Source: an uncultured Burkholderiaceae bacterium
GTDB taxonomy: Bacteria; Pseudomonadota; Gammaproteobacteria; Burkholderiales; Burkholderiaceae_F
DNA: 9,486 bases
NCBI GenBank assembly: GCA_937936215.1
Contig: CALGWX010000130.1
Location: 1 to 9,486, forward strand
Direction: 5' to 3'
Part shown: positions 1 through 6,507 of the stretch, piece after piece
Numbering within the stretch: position 1 is the first letter of the stretch
Layout of the letters: each line of letters begins with the position of its first letter
Notes under the pieces: model-generated
Database searches by the model: none
Seen by the model: the letters and a program-made list of their open reading frames with translations, nothing else
Told to the model about the DNA's origin: nothing
Translations under genes and position numbers: made by a program

Positions 1-1
1 C

Positions 2-853
2 GTGACCCTCAACGTCCGCCACAACCTGGCCGCGGCCGCCGGCCAACCGCCGCTGCTGCTGCTGCACGGCTTTCCGCAGACGCACGCGATGTGGCACAAG
101 GCCGCGCCGCGTCTTGCCGGCCGCTTTGCGCTGGTGCTGCCCGATCTGCGCGGCTACGGCGATTCGGACAAGCCGGCCAGCGGCGCCCCGCACGCGGCCT
201 ACAGCAAGCGGGCAATGGCCGCTGATCTGGTGGCGCTGATGCGCGCGCTGGGCTTCGAGCGCTTTGGTGTCTGCGGCCACGACCGCGGCGGCCGGGTCGC
301 CCATCGCATGGCACTCGATCACCCGCAGGCGGTGACGCAGCTGATGCTGCTCGACATCTCGCCGACGCTGACGATGTACGAGCGCACCGACATGGCGTTC
401 GCCCGCGCCTACTACCACTGGTTCTTCCTCATCCAGCCCGAGCCGCTGCCGGAGCGGCTGATCGGCGCCGACCCGGGCTTTTACCTGCGCGCCAAGCTCG
501 GCGGCTGGGGCAGCCACGGGCTGGAGATCTTCGATCCTCGCGCGCTGGCCGAGTACGAGCGCTGCATGCGGGAGCCGGCGACGATCCACGCCATGTGCGA
601 GGACTACCGCGCCGCGGCGTCGATCGACCTCGAGCATGACCGCGCCGACGCGCAGGCGCGGATCGCCTGCCCGCTGCGGGTGCTGTGGGGCGAGCGCGGC
701 GTCGTGCACCGGCTGTTCACGCCGCTGGCGGACTGGCAGGCCAAGGCGGCCGTCTCGGTCAGCGGCCGCGCGACACCCGGCGGCCACTACATCGCCGAGG
801 AAACGCCCGAGCTGCTGGTCGAGGAGATGCTGGCGTTCTTCGCGCCGCGCTGA
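2..853 (+). CDS. Haloacetate/fluoroacetate dehalogenase-like alpha/beta hydrolase (5' partial)
   Basis: Cytosolic alpha/beta-hydrolase that probably cleaves the C-halogen bond of a small haloacid through an aspartyl ester. Numbering from the GTG at 2: HGFPQ oxyanion region at 22-26; nucleophile D94 in GHDRGGR; second acid D118; catalytic H262 in GGHY. From what I remember of the Rhodopseudomonas fluoroacetate dehalogenase, its carboxylate- and halide-pocket residues also find counterparts here: R95 and R98, H139-W140, W169 and Y202. The spacing between them is nearly constant, which favours this subfamily over epoxide hydrolases. Homologues carry about 16 more N-terminal residues, so the GTG at 2 is probably internal and the gene starts left of the window. 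It is convergent with the next gene, with 9 bp between stop codons. Fold and triad are certain; the substrate is inferred and could be another 2-haloacid or an ester. Confidence 0.85.
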   Translation: MTLNVRHNLAAAAGQPPLLLLHGFPQTHAMWHKAAPRLAGRFALVLPDLRGYGDSDKPASGAPHAAYSKRAMAADLVALMRALGFERFGVCGHDRGGRVAHRMALDHPQAVTQLMLLDISPTLTMYERTDMAFARAYYHWFFLIQPEPLPERLIGADPGFYLRAKLGGWGSHGLEIFDPRALAEYERCMREPATIHAMCEDYRAAASIDLEHDRADAQARIACPLRVLWGERGVVHRLFTPLADWQAKAAVSVSGRATPGGHYIAEETPELLVEEMLAFFAPR

Positions 854-862
854 GAGGCGCCT

Positions 863-1342
863 TCAGGCCGCCTGCGCCAGGCGCGGCGGCGTCGAGTGCA
901 GCCGCAGTTCCTGCAGGTGCAGCCAGAAGTCGGTCTGCGCCGGGTCGCGCAGGTGAACGACGCGCAGGTGCGCCACCGCCGGGTGGCTGAACGCGCGCTG
1001 CACGTGTGGCGTCCAGGCCAGGTGCAGGAAGCTCGCCCGCACGTCGGCCAGACGCGGCGCGTGCAGCGGCGGCTGCTGGCCGCGAAGTCCGCGCCACCAG
1101 GCGCCGAGCACGGCGAGCGGCGAGAAGTGCAGCCAAACGGCGGTGTCGGCCGCCCGCAGCACATGCTCCGGGCAGGCGCCGACGCGCGTAGTGGCGACCC
1201 AGCCGGATTCGACGGCCTCCGGCGCGATCTCGCTTGCGCCGACGCAGGGCAACTGCAGGCGCTGGGCGAGGCGGCTTGCCGCCCAGCGCCCCCAGGCGCT
1301 GCCGAATTCGCCCGGCTGGGCCAGGATCACGACGCGGCGCAT
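863..1342 (-). CDS. P-loop kinase-like (topology-modulation-protein-like) protein with degenerate Walker A
   Basis: A 159-residue protein that I do not recognise as a named gene. It reads like the FlaR/topology-modulation or adenylate-kinase-like P-loop family: an N-terminal beta strand MRRVVILAQPG, an amphipathic helix ending RLAQRLQLP, a segment SGWVATTRVG, then RAADTAVWL where kinases have ADTVIWLD, and a C-terminal VVHLRDPAQTDFWL resembling the family's late Arg-rich strand and helix. The Walker A stretch reads PGEFGSAW where PGxGKST is expected, so the lysine (position 14) is glycine, and the Walker B acid is H72. Nucleotide binding is therefore doubtful. The start at 1342 was chosen because the fold begins there; an in-frame TTG at 1444 would add 34 poorly structured residues. 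No clear Shine-Dalgarno precedes 1342. It lies downstream of the ThDP enzyme gene on the same strand, 172 bp away, so it is probably a separate unit. Confidence 0.6.
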   Translation of the reverse strand: MRRVVILAQPGEFGSAWGRWAASRLAQRLQLPCVGASEIAPEAVESGWVATTRVGACPEHVLRAADTAVWLHFSPLAVLGAWWRGLRGQQPPLHAPRLADVRASFLHLAWTPHVQRAFSHPAVAHLRVVHLRDPAQTDFWLHLQELRLHSTPPRLAQAA

Positions 1343-1514
1343 GTGTCGCAGAAGGGTCTCGCGGCCCTGTGCGGGAGGCGCACGAGTGAGTGATTGCTTA
1401 CCAGGAAAGTATCTCCGCGCGAAGCCTGAGCAGCAACGGCTCAACGCAAGCCGCGCGACGTTCGTTGCGGGCGGACAACGCCCAAAACGCGCGAGGGCGA
1501 GGCAGCAGCGGCGC

Positions 1515-3206
1515 CTAGGGCTCGTTGGTTTGCGCGTTGCCGCGCAAGGTGCCCAACGTCGCGGACGGCGAAATGACCTCGGGGTCGATGCGAAGTTCGA
1601 TCAAGGCCGGCAGGCGCTGCTCCCGCGTGTACGCGAGCGCCTTGGGTAGCGCAGCGTCGAACTGCGCGTTCGTCTCGACCGCGCAGCCAAAGCCGCCGAA
1701 GGACTGTGCGAGCAGGTCGAAGCGCGGGTTCGCGAGTTCAGTGCCGATGACCCGTGCCGGGTGGTGCCGCTCCTGGTGCATGCGGATCGTGCCGTACATG
1801 CCGTTGTTGAACACCAGCACCAGAACGCCGGCGCGGTACATCGCTGCCGTGGCCAGCTCCTGCCCCGTCATCAGGAAGTCGCCGTCGCCCGCAAACGTCA
1901 CCACGGTGCGCTCGGGTGCCAGCAGCTTGGCGGAGACCCCCGCGGGCACGCCGTAGCCCATGCTGCCCGCGGTGGGGGCCAGCTGCGTGCGAAAGCCCCC
2001 GTAGCGCCAGTAGCGGTGCGCCCAGGTGGCGAAATTGCCCGCGCCGTTGGTGACGACGGTGTCGGCGGGCGTGGCCTCCTGCAGTGACCGCACCACCTGG
2101 CGCAGGTCCAGCCGCGGCGGCGAGCCGGCGTACGCGGGCGCGGAGGCCTGCCACGCCTCGTACTCGGCGCGCGCCTCGCGCACGGTGCCGGCCCACGGCG
2201 GCGATGCGATCGGCGCCATCGCGGCCAGCCGCGCGGCGATCTGCGGCATGCCGCTGGCGATCATCAGCTGCGCCTGGTAGACGCGGCCGAGTTCCTCTGC
2301 GCCCTGGTGGACGTGCACCAACGCCTGCCGCGGCCGCGGCACGGCGAGCAGCGAGTAGCCGCCGGTGGTCATCTCGCCCAGCCGCGGGCCGACGGCGAGG
2401 AGCAGGTCGGCGTCGCGGACCCGCTGCGCGAGCTTCGGGTTGATGGCGATGCCGACGTCGCCGACGTAGTTGGGATGCCGGTTGTCGAGCAGGTCTTGGC
2501 GGCGGAACACACACGCCACGGGCAGATGGTTGGCCTGCGCGAAGCGGCGGATGTCGTCGCAGGCGGCGGGCGTCCAGCCCGAGCCGCCGAGCAGGAGCAA
2601 GGGCGCCCGCGCCTTGGCCAGAAGCTCGCGCAGGGCGGCGATCTGCGCGTCGCTCGGCGCCGATTGCACCGGCTGGTGGCGCAATGCGTCCGCCACCTCA
2701 ACAGACTGTTCGAGCATATCCTCCGGCAGCGCCAGCACCACGGGCCCTGGACGGCCGCTCGTGGCCACCTGGAAGGCGTGGGCGACGAACTCGGGGATGC
2801 GGTCGGCCCGGTCGATCTGCGCCACCCACTTCGCCATCTGGCCGTACATGCGCCGGTAATCGATCTCCTGGAACGCCTCGCGCTCGGCGAAGTCGCTGCC
2901 CACCTGACCGATGAAAAGCAGCAGCGGCGAGGAGTCCTGGAACGCCGTGTGCACGCCGATCGAGGCGTTGGTGGCGCCGGGCCCGCGGGTCACGAAGGCC
3001 ACGCCGGGGCGGCCGGTCAGCTTGGCGTACGCGTCGGCCATGAACGTCGAGCCGGACTCGTGCCGGTTGACGATCAGGCGGATGCCCGGCGCGTCGTACA
3101 GCGCGTCGAGCACGGCGAGATAGCTCTCCCCGGGCACGCAGAAGATGTGGTCGACACCCTGGACCAGGAGTTGGTCGACCAGGATGCGAGCGGCAGTGCG
3201 GCTCAT
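1515..3206 (-). CDS. Thiamine-diphosphate-dependent acetolactate-synthase-like enzyme
   Basis: A full-length 563-residue ThDP enzyme of the acetolactate synthase/benzoylformate decarboxylase superfamily. The N-terminal PYR domain (1-165) contains the ThDP-activating E50 in VNRHESG, GRPGVAFVTRGPGATN (65-80) and FQDSSPLLLFIGQV (89-102). A central domain follows (about 185-335), then the C-terminal PP domain with GYGVPAG (417-423) and the cofactor motif GDGDFL (440-445) through to NN (467-468). The ATG at 3206 is preceded by GGAG at 8 nt spacing; the open frame continues upstream to 4220 only because it crosses the neighbouring gene in another frame. No regulatory subunit gene (ilvN) is adjacent, and the operon partner is a membrane protein, so a biosynthetic IlvB role is unlikely. 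I know similar proteins only as uncharacterised ThDP-binding proteins. The 2-oxoacid substrate is unknown. Confidence 0.9.
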   Translation of the reverse strand: MSRTAARILVDQLLVQGVDHIFCVPGESYLAVLDALYDAPGIRLIVNRHESGSTFMADAYAKLTGRPGVAFVTRGPGATNASIGVHTAFQDSSPLLLFIGQVGSDFAEREAFQEIDYRRMYGQMAKWVAQIDRADRIPEFVAHAFQVATSGRPGPVVLALPEDMLEQSVEVADALRHQPVQSAPSDAQIAALRELLAKARAPLLLLGGSGWTPAACDDIRRFAQANHLPVACVFRRQDLLDNRHPNYVGDVGIAINPKLAQRVRDADLLLAVGPRLGEMTTGGYSLLAVPRPRQALVHVHQGAEELGRVYQAQLMIASGMPQIAARLAAMAPIASPPWAGTVREARAEYEAWQASAPAYAGSPPRLDLRQVVRSLQEATPADTVVTNGAGNFATWAHRYWRYGGFRTQLAPTAGSMGYGVPAGVSAKLLAPERTVVTFAGDGDFLMTGQELATAAMYRAGVLVLVFNNGMYGTIRMHQERHHPARVIGTELANPRFDLLAQSFGGFGCAVETNAQFDAALPKALAYTREQRLPALIELRIDPEVISPSATLGTLRGNAQTNEP

Positions 3207-3238
3207 GCAGCGGTCTCCAGGGGTGCCGCGATGTCGCG

Positions 3239-3904
3239 TCAGGTTCCGCGGCGCGGCGGCAGATACAGGTCCTGCCGATAGGTCCGCACCAGGTGCGGCC
3301 CGAAGATCACCAGCGCCGAGAAGAGCATGCCGCTGGCCAGCGCCTCCCCCCACGCCAGCAGCAGCGCATAGGCGAGCTGATCGACGCTTGCTGCCGCTGG
3401 ACGGGCCAGCCACGCGAACACCAGCAGCAGCGCGCTGGTGGCCGCGGTGGTGGCGAGCGTCACGAACATGCCGTTGCCGATGATGAAGATGAACAGGTTC
3501 CTGGGCAGCCGCTGCTCCAGTTGCCGTTGCAACGCGCTGGCCAGAGAGGAGGGCAGCACGGCCAGCAGCAGCCCCGTCAGCCCGAAATTGATCCAGCTGC
3601 CGCCGACCACGGCGGTGTGCACTGCCACCGCCGCCAGCAGGCCGAGCCTGGCCCAGTCGCGCCCGAATAGCAGTGCATAGAAAGCGGCACCGAGCAGCCC
3701 GAAGGCGGCGCCGTCGACCGCGCGCGCCTGCACCGTCCACAGCCACGACATCAGCACGATGCCGGCCAGCCACAGGTGTTGCTGCGCCCCGTCGAGGGCG
3801 GAACCCGCGCGGACGCGCCGCAACGACTGCCACACCAGCGGCGCCAGCAGCGCCCAGCCGAGCAGGGCCCAGAGGGTCGGCAGCGAAAACGTGAGGAGGC
3901 GCAC
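3239..3904 (-). CDS. COG3235-type (CbiM-like/energy-coupling-factor permease family) integral membrane protein
   Basis: A 221-residue polytopic inner-membrane protein with about six or seven hydrophobic segments (approximately 8-27, 43-61, 66-82, 85-122, 136-166, 176-203). It resembles the proteobacterial COG3235 family, distant relatives of the CbiM cobalt/nickel S-component, through QQHLW (41-45), GAAFGLLGAAFYALLFG (65-81), WINFGLTGLLLAVLP (104-118), RLPRNLFIFI (132-141) and EALASGMLFSALVIFGP (187-203). The family motif normally has His in FHLLG; here it is FGLLG (G69), and there is no MHIPDG metal-binding N-terminus, so metal transport is uncertain. The GTG start at 3904 has no recognisable Shine-Dalgarno but precedes the first membrane helix; upstream in-frame sequence is Arg/Ser-rich shadow of the divergent gene. 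It ends 32 bp before the ThDP enzyme on the same strand, which indicates an operon. Confidence 0.75.
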   Translation of the reverse strand: MRLLTFSLPTLWALLGWALLAPLVWQSLRRVRAGSALDGAQQHLWLAGIVLMSWLWTVQARAVDGAAFGLLGAAFYALLFGRDWARLGLLAAVAVHTAVVGGSWINFGLTGLLLAVLPSSLASALQRQLEQRLPRNLFIFIIGNGMFVTLATTAATSALLLVFAWLARPAAASVDQLAYALLLAWGEALASGMLFSALVIFGPHLVRTYRQDLYLPPRRGT

Positions 3905-4001
3905 AGGGAGGCGGCGGCGGTGAAACGACGCCCCGAATGTAGCGCCGTCGCGCCGCGACGGGCAGCGCGGTAAGCTGCACCCACACCACACGGGTAGGGC
4001 G
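3905..4001. promoter_or_regulatory. Divergent intergenic region with a 6-bp dyad
   Basis: This 97-bp gap separates the leftward membrane-protein operon from the rightward coiled-coil gene and must hold at least one promoter. It contains a perfect dyad CGTCGC-GCC-GCGACG at 3946-3960 that could be an operator or an early transcript hairpin. GTAAGCT at 3970-3976 is a weak -10 candidate for the rightward gene; no convincing -35 is visible. The assignment rests mainly on gene orientation. Confidence 0.35.
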
Positions 4002-4301
4002 ATGGCACCAGGCAGCGGCAAGCGTGAGGCAGGAATCGACCTGCGCGAGACGGAGCGCCTGATCGACGCGCTGGAGCAGGACCTGGCGCGCGTCAAGAGC
4101 GGCGAAGCCGATGTGGACCGGCTGCGCGCCGACGTCGAGCGGCTGCGCACGGCGCTGGCCTCCGAGCCGCCGCACGAGGAGCTGCACGGCGGGCTGGCGG
4201 GCCTGCGCGAGCGGCTGCACGCCGTCAGCGACGAGCTGCTGGCCGACGCCGTCAAGGCCGGCGACTACATCGCCCGCATCGGCCGGCTGCTCGGCATGTG
4301 A
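4002..4301 (+). CDS. Small coiled-coil protein of unknown function
   Basis: A 99-residue acidic, Leu/Arg/Glu-rich protein that I cannot assign to a family. Residues about 12-55 form a strong heptad-repeat coiled coil with LRETERLIDALEQDL and VDRLRADVERLRTAL at the core. A Pro break (SEPPHEE, 54-60) is followed by a second helical hairpin ending in DYIARIGRLLGM. The C-terminal AGDYIARIGRLLG looks like a conserved tail and not random sequence, and codon use is typical of the window, which supports a real gene. There is no signal peptide or membrane segment, so it is probably a cytosolic oligomer or an adaptor. The ATG at 4002 follows a weak GGGTAGGG. It could belong to a SlyX-like group of small coiled-coil proteins, but I see no diagnostic motif. 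Confidence 0.65.
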   Translation: MAPGSGKREAGIDLRETERLIDALEQDLARVKSGEADVDRLRADVERLRTALASEPPHEELHGGLAGLRERLHAVSDELLADAVKAGDYIARIGRLLGM

Positions 4302-4316
4302 CGGCTGCCGCCTGAC

Positions 4317-4336
4317 GCCCGGCGCTCGCGCCGGGC
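4317..4336 (+). terminator. GC-rich hairpin between the coiled-coil gene and the reductase
   Basis: A perfect inverted repeat GCCCGGCG-CTCG-CGCCGGGC lies 15 nt after the stop of the coiled-coil gene and 31 nt before the reductase start. It is followed by CTCCTGCTT, only a poor U tract, so it is a weak intrinsic terminator or an attenuating/stabilising intercistronic hairpin. Confidence 0.5.
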
Positions 4337-4367
4337 CTCCTGCTTACTGCCGCGAGAGGGAATCGAC

Positions 4368-5411
4368 ATGCAATACGTTCGCGTGGGCCAGTCGGGGCTC
4401 GCCGTGTCGCGCTTTGCGCTCGGCATGATGACCTACGGCACGCCGCAGTGGCGGCCGTGGGTGCTCGACGAGGAAGCGGCGCGGCCGCTGGTGCGGGCCG
4501 CCGTCGAGGCGGGCATCAACTTCTTCGACACCGCCGACATGTATTCGGCCGGCGCCTCCGAGGAGATCACCGGCCGGCTGGTGCGCGAATTCTGCCGCCG
4601 CGACGAGGCGGTGATCGCGACCAAGGTGTTCTTCCCAGTCGACATCGCGTTCAAGGGCGGCAACGCCGCCGGGCCGGCGATCAAACCGGCGCCGATCGCA
4701 AGTGGCCTGTCGCGCAAGCGCATCTTTGCCGCGATCGATGCCAGCCTCAAAAGGCTCGGCACCGATTACGTGGACCTGTACCAGATCCATCGCTTCAACC
4801 CGGCCACGCCGGTGGAGGAGACGATGGAGGCGCTGCACGATGTCGTCAAAAGTGGCAAGGCGCGCTACATCGGCGCCTCTAGCATGTATGCGTGGCAGTT
4901 CGCCACCCTGCAGCACGTGGCGCAGCGGCACGGCTGGACCCGCTTCATCGCGATGCAGAACCATTACAACCTCGTCTACCGCGAGGAAGAGCGGGAGATG
5001 AACGCGTACTGCCGCGCCACCGGCGTCGGGCTGCTGCCTTGGAGCCCGCCGGCGCGCGGCTTCCTGGCCGGCAGCCGCAAGCGTGGCGAGGGCGGGGCCG
5101 CCGACCAGGCGCAGGGCGCCACCTCGCGGGCGGCGACCGACGACATCGCGCAGAAGTTTTACTACCGCGACGCCGACTTCGCCGTGGTCGAGGCCGTCAC
5201 CGCGCTGGCCAAGGAAAGAGGCGTGGCCAACGCGACGATCTCCTACGCCTGGCTGCTGCGCCAGGAAGGCGTTTGCAGCCCGATCATCGGCATCAGCAAG
5301 CCGGGCCAGCTCGAACAGGCGCTGGCCGCGCTGGAACTGCGGTTGAGCGCCGACGAGCTTTCGCGCCTGACGGCGCCGTACCAGCCGCATCCGGTGATCG
5401 GCCACAGCTGA
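4368..5411 (+). CDS. Aldo/keto reductase, YajO-like
   Basis: A 347-residue NADPH-dependent (alpha/beta)8-barrel reductase of aldehydes or ketones, cytosolic. The AKR tetrad is complete: D54 and Y59 in NFFDTADMYS, K86 in ATKVF, H141 in YQIHRFN. Other family landmarks are KARYIGASSMYAWQF (about 163-177), MQNHYNLVYREEEREM (about 197-212), LLPWSPPARG, and the cofactor-binding PIIGISKPGQLEQAL near the C-terminus. The closest sequence I remember is E. coli YajO, with the same C-terminal PYQPHPVIG-type ending. Compared with it, about 16 extra residues are inserted after K86 (VDIAFKGGNAAGPAIKPAPI region), near the substrate-binding side. The ATG at 4368 has a good ribosome binding site, GAGAGGG, at 7 nt spacing. 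No adjacent gene suggests a pathway; substrate unknown. Confidence 0.9.
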   Translation: MQYVRVGQSGLAVSRFALGMMTYGTPQWRPWVLDEEAARPLVRAAVEAGINFFDTADMYSAGASEEITGRLVREFCRRDEAVIATKVFFPVDIAFKGGNAAGPAIKPAPIASGLSRKRIFAAIDASLKRLGTDYVDLYQIHRFNPATPVEETMEALHDVVKSGKARYIGASSMYAWQFATLQHVAQRHGWTRFIAMQNHYNLVYREEEREMNAYCRATGVGLLPWSPPARGFLAGSRKRGEGGAADQAQGATSRAATDDIAQKFYYRDADFAVVEAVTALAKERGVANATISYAWLLRQEGVCSPIIGISKPGQLEQALAALELRLSADELSRLTAPYQPHPVIGHS

Positions 5412-5476
5412 TTGGCCGCTTGTCCGGCCCGCGGTGGCGGCGGGCGGCGACCGTCACCGGATCGCGGCGAGGCGGG

Positions 5477-5503
5477 TCAAGCTGCATGCAATACCGCCGT
5501 TGC
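5477..5503 (+). promoter_or_regulatory. Candidate sigma-28 (FliA) promoter upstream of ycgR-like gene
   Basis: TCAAGCTG, then exactly 11 nt, then GCCGTTGC, resembles the flagellar sigma-28 pattern TAAAGTTT/TCAAG - N11 - GCCGATAA. The GCCG core and the spacing match; the last four bases match poorly. It lies about 70 bp before the flagellar-brake start, where a class-3 flagellar promoter would be expected. Confidence 0.4.
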
Positions 5504-5573
5504 GCGATGGTCTTGCCTGCCGTTGCGGTGCGCAGGCCCATGGAAAACCCTCGCGCCGACTTGCCCTACCGCC

Positions 5574-6344
5574 ATGGAATGGACGACGCCCTTTCCGGAG
5601 CCCGCTTCGGCAAAGCTCGACCGGTTTGCGGTCCGCTCACGGACAGAGATCTTCGCTCTCGTGCGCGAACTGGTGGCTCGGGGCCAGCCGATGACTGCTT
5701 TCGCCGGCGCGGACGTCGCCGGCTTCGTGCTGCGCCCGGTGGCCTGCGACGAGGCCAGCGGCCGGATCGCTTTCGCGCCAGACGCTTCTACGATGCCGCC
5801 CGCGCCGGCTTCTAACCAGTTAATCTTGGTGGGTTTCCTGGATGGCGTGAAGCTTCAGTTCGCCGCCCGAGACCCGCGATGGTCGGGCAGCGGCACGGCT
5901 GGCCTGGAAATCGCCGTTCCCGAAATCTGTTATCGGATCGAGCGGCGGCGGTTCGACCGGCACGCGTGTGCCGGCGGACAGCGAGCGGTTTGCCGCATAC
6001 CGAGAGCCGACGGCACCGGCTTTGATGTGCTTGCCGTGCTCGACCTCAGCGGCGGCGGAGTGGCCCTTGCCGCCCCTTCCGGCTGGAGCGAAATCGGCGT
6101 TGGCGAGTACCGCCACGGCTGCCGCCTTGACCTGCCCGGAGTGGGCGGGGTGACGGTGACGCTGCGCGCCCGACATCAGGCGAGTAGCCCAATGGCCAGC
6201 GGCGGACTCAGCAGGATTGGCTTCGAGTTCGCGGCGCTTTCGCCGGCGGCGGAGCGGGCCTTGGCGCGGTTCAAACGGGAGACAGGTCGTTCCTCGGCGT
6301 TCGCTCAGGGTGGGGATCGCAAAGCCGGTTGGTCTTCCAATTGA
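5574..6344 (+). CDS. ycgR: YcgR-type flagellar brake protein (YcgR-N plus PilZ domain)
   Basis: A 256-residue cytosolic c-di-GMP effector that, in the family, binds the flagellar motor and slows or biases it when c-di-GMP is high. The N-terminal YcgR domain (about 15-115) contains FAVRSRTEIFALVRELVARG and ILVGFLDGVKLQF (84-96). The C-terminal PilZ domain (about 118-235) carries both c-di-GMP motifs: RxxxR as R125-RFD-R129 and DxSxxG as D157-LSGG-G162, so binding should be intact. The ATG at 5574 starts where the family starts; upstream in-frame residues are low-complexity shadow sequence. Its ribosome binding site is poor. A sigma-28-like promoter precedes it. It converges on the peptide gene at 6412-6507 and lies 318 bp before the HD-GYP gene, placing effector and phosphodiesterase together. 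Confidence 0.85.
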   Translation: MEWTTPFPEPASAKLDRFAVRSRTEIFALVRELVARGQPMTAFAGADVAGFVLRPVACDEASGRIAFAPDASTMPPAPASNQLILVGFLDGVKLQFAARDPRWSGSGTAGLEIAVPEICYRIERRRFDRHACAGGQRAVCRIPRADGTGFDVLAVLDLSGGGVALAAPSGWSEIGVGEYRHGCRLDLPGVGGVTVTLRARHQASSPMASGGLSRIGFEFAALSPAAERALARFKRETGRSSAFAQGGDRKAGWSSN

Positions 6345-6360
6345 CCGGTAAAGCGGAGGC

Positions 6361-6386
6361 AGAAAAAAGCCGGGCTTTCGCCCGGC
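6361..6386 (-). terminator. Intrinsic terminator of the double-glycine peptide gene
   Basis: On the minus strand a perfect 7-bp stem GCCGGGC-GAAA-GCCCGGC (6386 to 6369) with a GNRA-type loop is followed directly by six T residues and then CT. It starts about 25 nt after the stop of the peptide gene. No T tract follows it on the plus strand, so it serves the leftward peptide transcript and not ycgR. Confidence 0.9.
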
Positions 6387-6411
6387 TGGGAAATGCTTAC
6401 GACCGGCGCGG

Positions 6412-6507
6412 TCAGGCCAGCACCGCTTCGCCCACGCCGCCGGCGACCTGCGCCAATTCGGCCAGCGACAGTTCCTGAACCTCAACGATCTTAACGACTG
6501 ATTCCAT
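6412..6507 (-). CDS. Micro-peptide precursor with double-glycine export leader
   Basis: A 31-codon gene. The leader ends in LSLAELAQVAGG (13-24), which matches the class II bacteriocin/ComC-type consensus LSxxELxxVxGG with hydrophobic residues at -4 (V21), -7 (L18) and -12 (L13), and E at -8. Cleavage after G24 by a C39-peptidase ABC exporter would release only seven residues, VGEAVLA. That is very short for a bacteriocin and closer to a signalling peptide. The ATG at 6507 is preceded by AGGGGG at about 5 nt spacing, and a perfect intrinsic terminator lies just downstream, so it is a complete small transcription unit. An in-frame extension to 6648 has no comparable start. After the TGA the frame stops again within five codons, so the short core is not the product of a single nonsense mutation. 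It is divergent from the TPR/HD-GYP gene. No exporter is in the window. Confidence 0.75.
   Translation of the reverse strand: MESVVKIVEVQELSLAELAQVAGGVGEAVLA

Noticed and set aside
1469..1483. Small hairpin GGGCG-GACAA-CGCCC between the ThDP enzyme and the P-loop gene
   Set aside because: Only a 5-bp stem with no T tract on the minus strand, so it is not convincing as a terminator.
3207..4220. Upstream extension of the ThDP enzyme frame to 901 residues
   Set aside because: The added residues are low-complexity and overlap the membrane-protein gene in another frame; the ATG at 3206 has a good ribosome binding site and starts the family's fold.
3905..4255. Upstream extension of the membrane-protein frame
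   Set aside because: The extra 117 residues are Ser/Arg-rich antisense of the coiled-coil gene, with no membrane segment or family match.
4344..5405. Long 353-residue open frame antisense to the aldo/keto reductase
   Set aside because: His/Arg/Gly-rich composition typical of the antisense shadow of a GC-rich gene; the plus strand has an intact AKR tetrad.
5820..6485. 221-residue minus-strand frame over the ycgR 3' half
   Set aside because: It crosses the peptide gene and its terminator in another frame and has no recognisable domain.
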